From Deltaproteobacteria bacterium (GTDB lineage: Bacteria > Myxococcota_A > UBA9160 > UBA6930), in contig JAJDAP010000044.1 in NCBI GenBank assembly GCA_029261795.1, positions 1-47,188 on the forward strand: a stretch of DNA of 47,188 nt, given 5' to 3'. Numbering within the stretch: the first letter of the stretch is position 1; every line of letters starts with the position of its first letter. A program made the position numbers and the translations under genes. The notes beneath the pieces are model-generated. The model saw only the letters and a list, made by a program, of their open reading frames with translations. It was not told the origin of the DNA and did not search any database. Shown here in pieces: positions 1 to 7,460 of this stretch.

Positions 1-140
1 GGGTAGCCACCCCACACTTTCAAAACTACCATTATTAACAAATTTTAAATTTTAAAACTTCCGGCCCCCCCCCCCGCTCCTGTGACCGGCTGGCGGGGGC
101 GGCATCGTAGTGGGTAAGTTTTACCGGCTGGAGAGAAGTG
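1..140. promoter_or_regulatory. AT-rich upstream region of grxC with C11 run
   Basis: No gene is supported here. Positions 31-60 are almost entirely A/T in an otherwise GC-rich window and are followed by a run of eleven C at 65-75. TTAACA at 35-40 resembles a -35 hexamer, but I see no convincing -10 at 16-18 bases spacing. GGAGAG at 130-135 is a good ribosome binding site for the ATG at 141. The A/T block could be a promoter or UP-like element of grxC-trxB. It lies at the window edge, so low-complexity assembly sequence is also possible. A long minus-strand frame running through grxC and trxB is a shadow. Confidence 0.35.
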
Positions 141-407
141 ATGGCGCGGGTCGAGATCTATTCGAAGTCCTGGTGTGGGTTCTGCGCGCGGGCGAAGGCT
201 TTGTTGGAGCACAAGGGACAGGGTTTCAACGAGATCGATGTCGAGTCGGAACCGGCACGGGTGTCGGAGATGGTCAAGCGTGCAGGCGGGCGCCGGAGCG
301 TGCCCCAGATCTTCATCGACGGTGTCCACGTGGGCGGCTTCGATGATCTGGCGGCCCTCGAGCGGGCGGGCCGATTGGACGCGCTGCTCGAGCCAGCGGA
401 TCGCTAA
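141..407 (+). CDS. grxC: Glutaredoxin 3-type (GrxC)
   Basis: A small cytoplasmic thioltransferase that reduces disulfides and mixed disulfides. The 88-residue protein is a single thioredoxin-fold domain. The active site is C12-G-F-C15, a variant of the common CPYC. The cis-proline loop is S-V-P55-Q and the glutathione-contact Gly-Gly is at 65-66, so all family landmarks are present at the normal length. An in-frame GTG lies just upstream at 138, but ATG 141 is better spaced from GGAGAG. The thioredoxin reductase gene follows 21 bases after the stop, so the two probably form a redox operon. Whether this Grx is reduced by glutathione or directly by the neighbouring reductase cannot be told from sequence. 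Confidence 0.9.
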   Translation: MARVEIYSKSWCGFCARAKALLEHKGQGFNEIDVESEPARVSEMVKRAGGRRSVPQIFIDGVHVGGFDDLAALERAGRLDALLEPADR

Positions 408-428
408 CCGAGCCGAGGAGGAGAACGC

Positions 429-1358
429 GTGGACGCCGAGCGAGTCAAGGTCCTGATCATCGGGAGTGGGCCAGCGGGCTACACCGCCGCCATCTATGCC
501 GCTCGCGCGGAACTCGCGCCAGTGATGCTGGCTGGCCTGACCTTCGGCGGCCAGTTGATGATCACCACCGACGTCGAGAACTATCCCGGCTTTCCCGACG
601 GTGTGAGCGGACCCGAGATGATGGACATGTTCCAGAAGCAGGCCGAGCGCTTCGGCACCACGATCCATTTCGAGGACGCCACCAGCGTCGATTTCTCGAA
701 GCGCCCGTTCCGCGTCGAATCCGAGGAGCGCGCGTTCCTGGCCGACTGCGTGATCGTGGCCACCGGCGCCACCGCGAAGTGGATCGGCCTCGAATCCGAA
801 GAACGCCTGACGAACCGCGGCGTTTCCGCCTGCGCGACGTGCGACGGTGCCCTCTTCCGCGACAAGGAGATGGCCGTGGTCGGCGGCGGCGACACCGCCA
901 TGGAAGAAGCCCTGTTCCTGACGCGCTATGCGCCGAAGGTGACGGTCATCCACCGCCGCGACGAGCTCCGAGCATCGAAGATCATGGCGGATCGCGCCCT
1001 CAACCACGAGAAGATCGAGTTCCTCTGGGATTCGGCAGTCGACGAAGTGTTAGGCGACGAGTTCGTGACCGGAGTTCGCACGAAGAACCTGAAGACCGGC
1101 GAGACCACGGATACCGCGGTCGACGCTCTGTTCATCGCCATCGGCCACAAGCCGAACACCGAGCTCTTCCGGGGCCAACTCGAGACCGACGACGTTGGCT
1201 ACCTGAAGGTCGAGCCGGGCACCTCCCGCACCAACATCGAGGGCGTCTTCGCCTGCGGCGACGCCATGGACCCGGTCTATCGCCAGGCGGTCACAGCGGC
1301 AGGTACTGGCTGCATGGCCGCCATCGATAGCGAGCGCTGGCTAGCGGAGAACGAGTAG
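429..1358 (+). CDS. trxB: Thioredoxin-disulfide reductase
   Basis: An FAD- and NADPH-dependent reductase that regenerates reduced thioredoxin, and possibly the adjacent glutaredoxin. It has 309 residues, typical of low-molecular-weight TrxB. The FAD dinucleotide motif GSGPAG is at 12-17, the redox-active CATC at 135-138 and the NADPH-binding GGGDTA at 152-157. HRRDELRAS follows near 175 and the C-terminal FAD motif contains ACGDA. The start is GTG with GGAGGAG about seven bases upstream. It shares a short transcription unit with grxC. A TTA leucine codon at 1050-1052 precedes glycine, part of a pattern described in the findings. Confidence 0.95.
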   Translation: MDAERVKVLIIGSGPAGYTAAIYAARAELAPVMLAGLTFGGQLMITTDVENYPGFPDGVSGPEMMDMFQKQAERFGTTIHFEDATSVDFSKRPFRVESEERAFLADCVIVATGATAKWIGLESEERLTNRGVSACATCDGALFRDKEMAVVGGGDTAMEEALFLTRYAPKVTVIHRRDELRASKIMADRALNHEKIEFLWDSAVDEVLGDEFVTGVRTKNLKTGETTDTAVDALFIAIGHKPNTELFRGQLETDDVGYLKVEPGTSRTNIEGVFACGDAMDPVYRQAVTAAGTGCMAAIDSERWLAENE

Positions 1359-1443
1359 CCCCGGCCCCATCCCTCGCAGCCGAGCCCTGACGGAATCGCC
1401 GCGCGCAGAGCGCTACCATCTTGCGGTCCGTCGAAGGAGCCCG

Positions 1444-2523
1444 ATGGCCCTCAGCAAGGAACGCCTGGAGCAGTTGGTCGCTCGTTCGAGCGACGTCGTC
1501 GTCGCCACCGAGAAGGGCGGCACCGTCGCTCTCTACAATGACGGTGCGTCCAAGTTGCTCGGCTACGCAGCGGGCGAGATCATGGGCGTCCCGGTCCAGA
1601 AGCTCTACCCCTCGATCGACGAGGCCAAGCGTGTGATGGCCTGTATGCGCGGCTCCGAGCACGGCGGTGTGGGTGTGGCGTCGAGCATCCAAACGACCTT
1701 CGTCGCGAATGACGGCACCCAGATTCCCGTCGCGATCACGGGGACCGTGCTCTACGACGAAGCGGGCAAGGAAGACGGCACGATCGGCTTCGCCAAGGAC
1801 ATCCGCGAGATCCTGGCGCGCGAAGAACTCGCCACCCTGGGCGAGGTCGCGATCGGCCTCAGCCATGAGATCAACAACCCGCTCGCCGTGATCTTGAACC
1901 AGGCCGAACTGCTGGAGCGCGACATCGAGCGCCTCGCCGGCGAAGGCGACTCGAGCGTCGAGAACGAGCGTCTCGATGCGGTGCGCCGCGAGATCGGTCG
2001 CATCGCCGCGATCCTGGACCGCCTCACGGACATGGCGAAGGCCGACCACTACGATACCGCCCAATACATCGGCCCGGCGAAGATGATCGATCTATCCGAG
2101 CGAAGGCCCGAGCGTGGCGCCGCCGACCCCCGCATGCGGGGGATGCGAATCCTCGTGGTCGACGATGATCTCGGCATCGCGCGGACGATGCAGGAATTGC
2201 TCGAAGCGGACGGTTGCGTCGTAGCGACGGCCATCGACGGACTCGAAGCCCTGGAGCGGATCGAGGCCGCCGACTACGACGCGATCCTGAGCGACGTAGT
2301 GATGCCTAACATGGACGGGCACGAACTCTTTCTGCGCTGCCAGGAGATTCGCCCGGGCCTCCCGGTGCTGATGATGACGGCCTTCCACTACGACAAGGAT
2401 CACATCATCAAGCGCAGTCGCGTCGCGGGCCTGAAGACCGTGCTCTTCAAGAAGCCCGTCGATCCCGGAAAGTTGCGAGAGGCGCTTCTCCAGGCGGTGT
2501 ATCCGGCGTCCGAAGCCGACTGA
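1444..2523 (+). CDS. PAS-HisKA-receiver protein lacking a kinase ATPase domain
   Basis: A two-component signalling protein of 359 residues. Residues 1-122 form a PAS domain ending in the typical GFAKDI/R linker. Residues 128-205 form a HisKA dimerisation domain with H-box S-H141-E-I-N-N-P-L. Residues 234-352 form a receiver with acidic D240-D241, phospho-acceptor D284, T312 and the KKP motif at 337-339. The HATPase_c domain that should lie between the H-box and the receiver is absent. Only about 30 polar residues link them, and no N, G1 or G2 box is visible. It therefore cannot autophosphorylate by the usual route. It might be phosphorylated in trans by a partner kinase, act as a phosphorelay hub, or be a deletion product. 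No transmembrane segment is seen. It lies 85 bases after trxB with no clear operon link. Confidence 0.8.
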   Translation: MALSKERLEQLVARSSDVVVATEKGGTVALYNDGASKLLGYAAGEIMGVPVQKLYPSIDEAKRVMACMRGSEHGGVGVASSIQTTFVANDGTQIPVAITGTVLYDEAGKEDGTIGFAKDIREILAREELATLGEVAIGLSHEINNPLAVILNQAELLERDIERLAGEGDSSVENERLDAVRREIGRIAAILDRLTDMAKADHYDTAQYIGPAKMIDLSERRPERGAADPRMRGMRILVVDDDLGIARTMQELLEADGCVVATAIDGLEALERIEAADYDAILSDVVMPNMDGHELFLRCQEIRPGLPVLMMTAFHYDKDHIIKRSRVAGLKTVLFKKPVDPGKLREALLQAVYPASEAD

Positions 2524-2542
2524 ACGGGCCGCTACGCAACGC

Positions 2543-2725
2543 TCACGGCGTCAGCGCGTCCTTGGGGGCGTTGAAGACCCGACCGTCAGCGTCCTTCACG
2601 AGGGTGTGGTTCTCCCACTCCTTGAGCACGGCGACCTCTGCGCCCTCACTGAACGAGACTTCGGCGACGTCTTCGCCGAGGTTGGCCTGATGCTTCAAGG
2701 TGATCGCGCGGTTGAATGTCGCCAT
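2543..2725 (-). CDS. Conserved-looking 60-residue protein, function unknown
   Basis: I do not recognise this gene. The 60-residue product has alternating hydrophobic and charged residues, and a region near 20-55 with the look of a small SH3-like beta barrel. There are no cysteines, transmembrane segments or signal peptide. A longer frame upstream lies inside comF and is unlikely. The ATG at 2725 gives the sensible start 13 bases after the comF stop, but its ribosome binding site is weak. It is probably the last gene of the leftward rng-to-comF unit and might be translationally coupled to comF. The product could be a nucleic-acid-binding barrel, but that is a guess from composition only. Confidence 0.55.
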   Translation of the reverse strand: MATFNRAITLKHQANLGEDVAEVSFSEGAEVAVLKEWENHTLVKDADGRVFNAPKDALTP

Positions 2726-2738
2726 GACGCCGCAGGGT

Positions 2739-3419
2739 CTACCCGATCCACGGACGCCAAGCCAGCGTGACTGCCCGCACCTCCTTTGTTCCAGCGCGAC
2801 GCAGTACCCGGGCCGCGGAGGCCAGTGTCGCGCCCGTGGTCGCCACATCATCGACTAGCCAGATGCGCGCGGGTACCGCGACTGCGCCTCGTGCCGCGAA
2901 GGCTCCCGCCATGTTCCGGCGGCGCTCCGCTCGACCGAGTTCCGTCTGCGTGGCGGTCGCACGGATTCGCTCCAGAGCGACAGGCCGGCACGGGCTTCCC
3001 ACCGTGCGCGCGACGTCCCGCGCCAGGCTCGTCGCCTGGTTGAAGCCGCGCTCACGAAGCCGCTTCGCATGAAGTGGAATCGGGACGACGGCGTCGGGCG
3101 CTTCACCGGGGACGGCCAGGGCCGCGCGCCGGATCCAGTAGCTGGCCACGGCGTCTGCTGCGGGATCGAGGCCGAGAAGCCCGCGTTTCGGATACTTGAA
3201 GCGGGCGATCCAATCGCGGGCAACGTCATCGTGTGGCACGGCCGCCGTCCAGCTCGCCAGTGGCTCCGGTGGCGGCTCATCGGGAAGTGCCAGCTCGGAA
3301 CGCACATCGCAAGCACGACACAATGCCTCACCGTCCGTCTCGCACAGGCACCCTGCGCAGACCGGCGGCAGCAGCAGATCGAGAAGTCCTGCACCGAGTT
3401 CGCGGATGGAAAAGACCAT
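2739..3419 (-). CDS. comF: ComF family phosphoribosyltransferase-like protein
   Basis: A cytoplasmic protein of the ComF/GntX family, linked to DNA uptake or to salvage-type phosphoribosyl transfer; its exact substrate is not known. It has 226 residues. An N-terminal zinc-finger-like segment carries C21-x2-C24 and C34-x2-C37. The C-terminal type I phosphoribosyltransferase domain has the PRPP motif LVDDVATTGAT at about 188-198 and the family signature RGFNQA at about 124-129. It lies downstream of gpmI after a 102-base gap that contains a hairpin (GAGACG at 3475-3480 pairing with CGTCTC at 3489-3494), so it may be expressed at a reduced level relative to gpmI. Confidence 0.85.
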   Translation of the reverse strand: MVFSIRELGAGLLDLLLPPVCAGCLCETDGEALCRACDVRSELALPDEPPPEPLASWTAAVPHDDVARDWIARFKYPKRGLLGLDPAADAVASYWIRRAALAVPGEAPDAVVPIPLHAKRLRERGFNQATSLARDVARTVGSPCRPVALERIRATATQTELGRAERRRNMAGAFAARGAVAVPARIWLVDDVATTGATLASAARVLRRAGTKEVRAVTLAWRPWIG

Positions 3420-3521
3420 CCACGAAGCAGAGCACGCGGCTCGCGCTGTAGACCGGTCACGAGCGGACGCCCCCGAGACGAGAACCAGCGTCTCTTCCCG
3501 CGTCGCGGCCGCCGCCGGAAC

Positions 3522-5078
3522 TCAGTCGCGGTCGGATGCTTCGATCAGCGTTCGTCCGCTCATGTCCCCCGGGATCTCGAAGCCCAACAGATCGAGAACC
3601 GTCGGCGCCACGTCGGCGAGCCCGCCGTCGCGAAGGGTGCGTCCGTTCGCGTTTCGGGTGGCCCACCAGATCGGCACCGGGTTGGTGGTGTGGGCGGTAT
3701 GCGGCTGATCGGTTTCCGGGTCCACCATCACTTCGCAGTTGCCGTGGTCGGCGGTGATGAGGACCTCGCCGCCCTTTTCGAGCACGCGCTGGATCACCTG
3801 CTCGAGGCAGCTGTCGATTGTCTCGACCGCTTTGACCGCCGCCGCCAACACGCCGGTGTGTCCGAGCATGTCCGGGTTGGCGTAGTTGACCAGAATGAAG
3901 CTGTAATCGTTGGCCTCGTCGGCGAGCAGGCGCAGCAACTTGTCGGTGACCGTGGGCGCACTCATCTCGGGCTTGTGGTCGTAGGTGGCGACGTCGCGCG
4001 GCGAGGGGACCAGCACCCGGTCTTCGCCGGGAAACGGCTCTTCCAAGCCGCCATTGAAGAAGAAGGTCACGTGGGCGTACTTCTCGGTCTCGGCCACGCG
4101 GAGCTGCGTCAGCCCTTCGGCCGCGACGAGTTCGCCGAGAATGTGCGCCGGCTTCTGCTTCGGGTAGGCCACCGGGAGGTCGAACTCGGCGTCGTACTCG
4201 GTGAAGCAGACGAATCGCGCCAGGGACGGTGCGGAGCGGCGATCGAACTCGGCCTGCCAGCGCGACGGGCACTGGTCCGCGAGAACGGCCGTGATCTGTC
4301 GCGCGCGATCGGCGCGAAAGTTGAAGAAGATCACGGCGTCGCCATCGCGAATCGGGGCACCGCCATCGATCACGGTCGGCTCCACGAACTCGTCGCTCGT
4401 GCCCGCGGCGTAGCTCTGCATCACGGCGGCCACCGCGTCCGGTGCCTGGGCGCCCTCGCCCATGACCATGGCGTCGTAGGCTCGCTGCACCCGGTCCCAG
4501 CGATTGTCGCGATCCATCGCCCAATAGCGACCCATGACCGTCGCGATTCGGCCCCCGCAGGCTTCCACATCCGGAACCAGCGACGTGACATAACCGCGCC
4601 CGCTCCTGGGCGGCGTATCCCGGCCATCGAGGAAGACGTGAACAGCCGGCGCGATGCCCCGTTCGCCGCAGCGTGCCAACAACGCTTCGAGATGTGGCTG
4701 ATGGGAGTGGACGCCACCGTCGGAGAGGAGCCCCATCAGGTGAAGCGTGCCGCCGCTCGTTTCGACGGCCGAGAGCGCGCTCGAGAGGACCGCGTTGCGC
4801 GCCGCATCGCCCTCCGCCAACGCTCTTCCGATTCGCGTCATGTCCTGATCGATGATGCGCCCAGCGCCCAATGTCATGTGTCCGACTTCGGAGTTTCCCA
4901 TCTGACCCGGTGGAAGACCGACGGCCTCACCGCTGGTTTCCACCTTCGCCATCGGGAACTCACGGCGGGCGCGATCGAGGAAGGGGGTGTGTGCAACCGC
5001 GGTCGAATCGGCACTTCCGCCATCACCAAGCCCGAAGCCGTCGAGCACGATCAACATGACCGGCCGCCGCGCGCTCAC
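3522..5078 (-). CDS. gpmI: 2,3-bisphosphoglycerate-independent phosphoglycerate mutase
   Basis: The glycolytic enzyme that interconverts 3- and 2-phosphoglycerate using two metal ions and a phosphoserine intermediate. It has 518 residues, the usual length. Asp13 in LIVLDGFG is a metal ligand, and Ser63 in QMGNSEVGHM is the phosphorylated serine. The C-terminal ADHGNCE motif supplies further metal ligands. The start is GTG, overlapping the upstream nadD-rsfS stop by four bases (GTGA), with a strong GGAGGAGG ribosome binding site. It is part of the long leftward operon, so carbon flux enzymes are co-transcribed with ribosome and proline genes. Confidence 0.95.
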   Translation of the reverse strand: MSARRPVMLIVLDGFGLGDGGSADSTAVAHTPFLDRARREFPMAKVETSGEAVGLPPGQMGNSEVGHMTLGAGRIIDQDMTRIGRALAEGDAARNAVLSSALSAVETSGGTLHLMGLLSDGGVHSHQPHLEALLARCGERGIAPAVHVFLDGRDTPPRSGRGYVTSLVPDVEACGGRIATVMGRYWAMDRDNRWDRVQRAYDAMVMGEGAQAPDAVAAVMQSYAAGTSDEFVEPTVIDGGAPIRDGDAVIFFNFRADRARQITAVLADQCPSRWQAEFDRRSAPSLARFVCFTEYDAEFDLPVAYPKQKPAHILGELVAAEGLTQLRVAETEKYAHVTFFFNGGLEEPFPGEDRVLVPSPRDVATYDHKPEMSAPTVTDKLLRLLADEANDYSFILVNYANPDMLGHTGVLAAAVKAVETIDSCLEQVIQRVLEKGGEVLITADHGNCEVMVDPETDQPHTAHTTNPVPIWWATRNANGRTLRDGGLADVAPTVLDLLGFEIPGDMSGRTLIEASDRD

Positions 5079-6160
5079 GCGCCGGCCTCCTCCGCGACGG
5101 CGTCCGTGTCATCGCTTTCGTACAGACGCACGGCGTCTCCCCAGAGCAGGTCGAGGTCGTAGTGTTCCCGGGCCGGACCGCGGAAGACGTGGACGATGGA
5201 ATCGTTCAGGTCGATCAGGATCCAGTTGCCTTCGCTGTACCCCTCGACGCCGAGGACCTTCGTGCCCGCTTTCTTGGCGGTTTCGACCACCTGGTCGGCG
5301 ATGGCGCGGACGTGGCGGTCGGAGGTGCCGGTCGCGAGCACGAACGAATCGGCAAACGCGGAGAGTGCACGCAGATCGAGGGCAACCACGTTCTGGGCCT
5401 TCAGTTCGAGTACCGCCTCGCATAGCTTTCGCGCGCGGTCCTTCACTTGTTGGTCTTCGGGAGTCGTCACCTTGTCGCTTCCTGTCTTTGGGCTGTAGAT
5501 CCCACTCTCGCGCACCGCATCGGCCACTGCATCGGGCAGGAGATCGTTCACTGGTTCGCCGGCGGCGAGCCGGTTCCGTACTTGCGTGGCCGAAACATCC
5601 AACGCGTCGATCGGGACCCGACGGATCCAGGTCCCCGCGCTTCGATGCCTCGCCGACTGGCCATCATCCGCCAGCTCGAACTCACTCGAGAGCCGGGACG
5701 GCAGCCACGCTGCGACCGACCCCTCGGTGAACGGGGGCCGGGGCATCACGGCGAAGTCGCACAGGGTAAGCAGCGTCTCCGGCTCTCGCCATGCCGGCAA
5801 ATCGACGAAGGCGTCCTGGCCGATGATGAAGACGGGTCGCTCGCCCAGTCGCTCGGCCAACAGGCGCACCGTATCGACCGTGTACGAGGGACCTTCCCTT
5901 TCGAGCTCGAGCGGGTCGACCGCGAGCTGCTCGTGGCCTGCTACCGCCAGGCGTGCCCAGGCGAGCCGATGCTCGGCCGGCGCCATGATCTGGTCGCCGC
6001 CCTGCTTGAGGGGCGGCACCGCCGCAGGAACCAGGATGACGCGCTCGAGCCCGAGCTTTTCGGCGACGCAGAGGGCGGCGTGGATGTGGCCACGGTGGAC
6101 CGGGTTGAACGTCCCGCCGAGGACGCCGATTCCGGAGGGCTTGGCTTCCGCAGCGCTCAT
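5075..6160 (-). CDS. nadD: NadD-RsfS fusion: nicotinate-nucleotide adenylyltransferase / ribosome silencing factor
   Basis: A single open frame of 361 residues joins two normally separate proteins. Residues 10-222 are NadD, which makes deamido-NAD from nicotinate mononucleotide and ATP. It has the GGTFNPVHRGH nucleotidyl-transferase motif at 15-25 and the family SATQVRNRL motif at 190-198. Residues 236-350 are RsfS, which binds ribosomal protein L14 and blocks subunit joining, with ALDLRALSAFADSFVLATG and EGNWILIDLND landmarks. No stop lies between them. An internal GTG at codon 231 has its own AGGAAG site, so free RsfS may also be made. The ATG at 6160 overlaps the proA stop as ATGA; an in-frame ATG at 6193 inside proA is unlikely. 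nadD and rsfS are often adjacent genes, which makes a fusion plausible. Confidence 0.88.
   Translation of the reverse strand: MSAAEAKPSGIGVLGGTFNPVHRGHIHAALCVAEKLGLERVILVPAAVPPLKQGGDQIMAPAEHRLAWARLAVAGHEQLAVDPLELEREGPSYTVDTVRLLAERLGERPVFIIGQDAFVDLPAWREPETLLTLCDFAVMPRPPFTEGSVAAWLPSRLSSEFELADDGQSARHRSAGTWIRRVPIDALDVSATQVRNRLAAGEPVNDLLPDAVADAVRESGIYSPKTGSDKVTTPEDQQVKDRARKLCEAVLELKAQNVVALDLRALSAFADSFVLATGTSDRHVRAIADQVVETAKKAGTKVLGVEGYSEGNWILIDLNDSIVHVFRGPAREHYDLDLLWGDAVRLYESDDTDAVAEEAGA
5478..5483 (-). promoter_or_regulatory. Candidate internal ribosome binding site for RsfS
   Basis: On the minus strand AGGAAG lies seven bases before an in-frame GTG whose first base is 5470 (codon 231 of the nadD-rsfS fusion). 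Translation from there would start at VTTPEDQQV and give a complete 131-residue RsfS, close to the family length. This could allow a free silencing factor alongside the fused one. The assignment is an inference from spacing. Confidence 0.4.
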
Positions 6161-7413
6161 GCGCCGAGCTGGCCGTCCCCGTAGAGCACCCATTTGCGAG
6201 TGGTCAGTTCCTCGAGCCCCATCGGGCCGAAGCTATGCAGCTTGCTGGTCGAGATGCCGATCTCGGCGCCGAGCCCGAGCCGATAGCCATCCGAGAAAGC
6301 TGTCGAGCAGTTGATGCCGACCGTCGATGAATTCACCCGCCGCAACCACTCCTGACCGTTGGCGTAATCGTTGGTGACGATCATGTCGGTGTGTTCACTG
6401 CCATACACCTGAATGTGACGAATGGCCTCGTCCAGATCGGCTACCACCCGCACGGCCACGATCTTGTCGAGATACTCTTCTCTCCAATCGGCATCGGCCG
6501 CTGCCACGGCCTCCGAGAACACCTGGCAGGTGCGTTCGCAGCCACGCACTTCGACACCCTCTTCGTGGAGCGCCTTCAGCACCGTCGGCAGCACGCGTTG
6601 CACCGCCTCCTCATGGCAGAGCAGCGTCTCGAGCCCATTGCAAACGGCCATCTGGCGCAACTTCGAATCGAGAACGATCTCGGTCGCCATCTCGACTTCC
6701 GCAGAGGCATCGAGGAAGACGTGACAGACGCCTTCGTCGTGGGCGATGACCGGGATCGTGCTGTCGCGCTTCACCTTGCGCACCAGGCCCTTGCCCCCGC
6801 GCGGGATCACGAGATCGATGTATTCGTCGAGTTTCAGGAAGTGATCGATGGCGGCGCGGTCGGTGGTTGGAATCAGCGAAACGGCCGCCTCCGGGATGTC
6901 GCCATCGGCCAGCGCCCCACGGATCTCGGCGCCCAACGCCTGGTTCGCGTGGAAGCTTTCGCTGCCGCCGCGAAGGATCACGGCGTTGCCGGCCTTCAAG
7001 CAAAGAGCGGCGGCATCCACCGTGACTTCCGGACGCGATTCGTAGACCATGGCGATCACGCCGAGGGGAATTCGCATGCGGCCGACGCGGATGCCGTTCG
7101 GGCGCACCCGCATCTGACTGATCTCGCCGACCGGATCCGGCAACGTGGCCACCTGGCGCAGGCCGTCGATCATGCTGTCCCACTTGCGCCCGGCCAGTTC
7201 GAGCCGTCTGAGCATCGGTGCCGCTAGGCCCTTCTCTCCTGCCTCCCGGATGTCTTGCTGATTCGCCTCGAGGATGGCGGGCTTGGCGGCTTCGAGCCGC
7301 TCGGCGCAACGCGCGAGCCAGGCGTTCTTCTGGTTGGTAGAGAGGCTCGCGACCGTTCGCGCTGCCTCGTGTGCATCCCGTGCGATCTGTTCGATCTGCC
7401 CTTCGAGACCCAT
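6157..7413 (-). CDS. proA: Glutamate-5-semialdehyde dehydrogenase (gamma-glutamyl phosphate reductase)
   Basis: The second step of proline synthesis: NADPH-dependent reduction of gamma-glutamyl phosphate to glutamate semialdehyde. From ATG 7413 it has 418 residues, the normal ProA length. The catalytic cysteine is C258 in MAVCNGLETLL, and the nucleotide-binding segment contains LRGGSESFHAN near 148-157. An alternative GTG at 7464, overlapping the proB stop as GTGA, would add 17 residues not expected in the family. The ATG at 7413 has a GGAG site about seven bases upstream and fits the domain start, so I prefer it. It follows proB in the operon and its stop overlaps the nadD-rsfS start. Confidence 0.93.
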   Translation of the reverse strand: MGLEGQIEQIARDAHEAARTVASLSTNQKNAWLARCAERLEAAKPAILEANQQDIREAGEKGLAAPMLRRLELAGRKWDSMIDGLRQVATLPDPVGEISQMRVRPNGIRVGRMRIPLGVIAMVYESRPEVTVDAAALCLKAGNAVILRGGSESFHANQALGAEIRGALADGDIPEAAVSLIPTTDRAAIDHFLKLDEYIDLVIPRGGKGLVRKVKRDSTIPVIAHDEGVCHVFLDASAEVEMATEIVLDSKLRQMAVCNGLETLLCHEEAVQRVLPTVLKALHEEGVEVRGCERTCQVFSEAVAAADADWREEYLDKIVAVRVVADLDEAIRHIQVYGSEHTDMIVTNDYANGQEWLRRVNSSTVGINCSTAFSDGYRLGLGAEIGISTSKLHSFGPMGLEELTTRKWVLYGDGQLGA

Positions 7414-7460
7414 GGGTCGCTCCGTTCCTGTCGCGTCCGGCGCGGCCTCGGGCCGGCGCT

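Noticed and set aside
3475..3494. Hairpin between gpmI and comF, considered as an intrinsic terminator.
   Set aside because: The stem is only six pairs with an eight-base loop and no T-run follows on the minus strand; at most it may attenuate expression slightly.
3069..5162. A 697-codon open frame on the plus strand.
   Set aside because: It lies antisense to comF and gpmI, whose motifs are unambiguous; long antisense frames are expected in GC-rich DNA. The product has a shadow-like His/Arg/Val composition.
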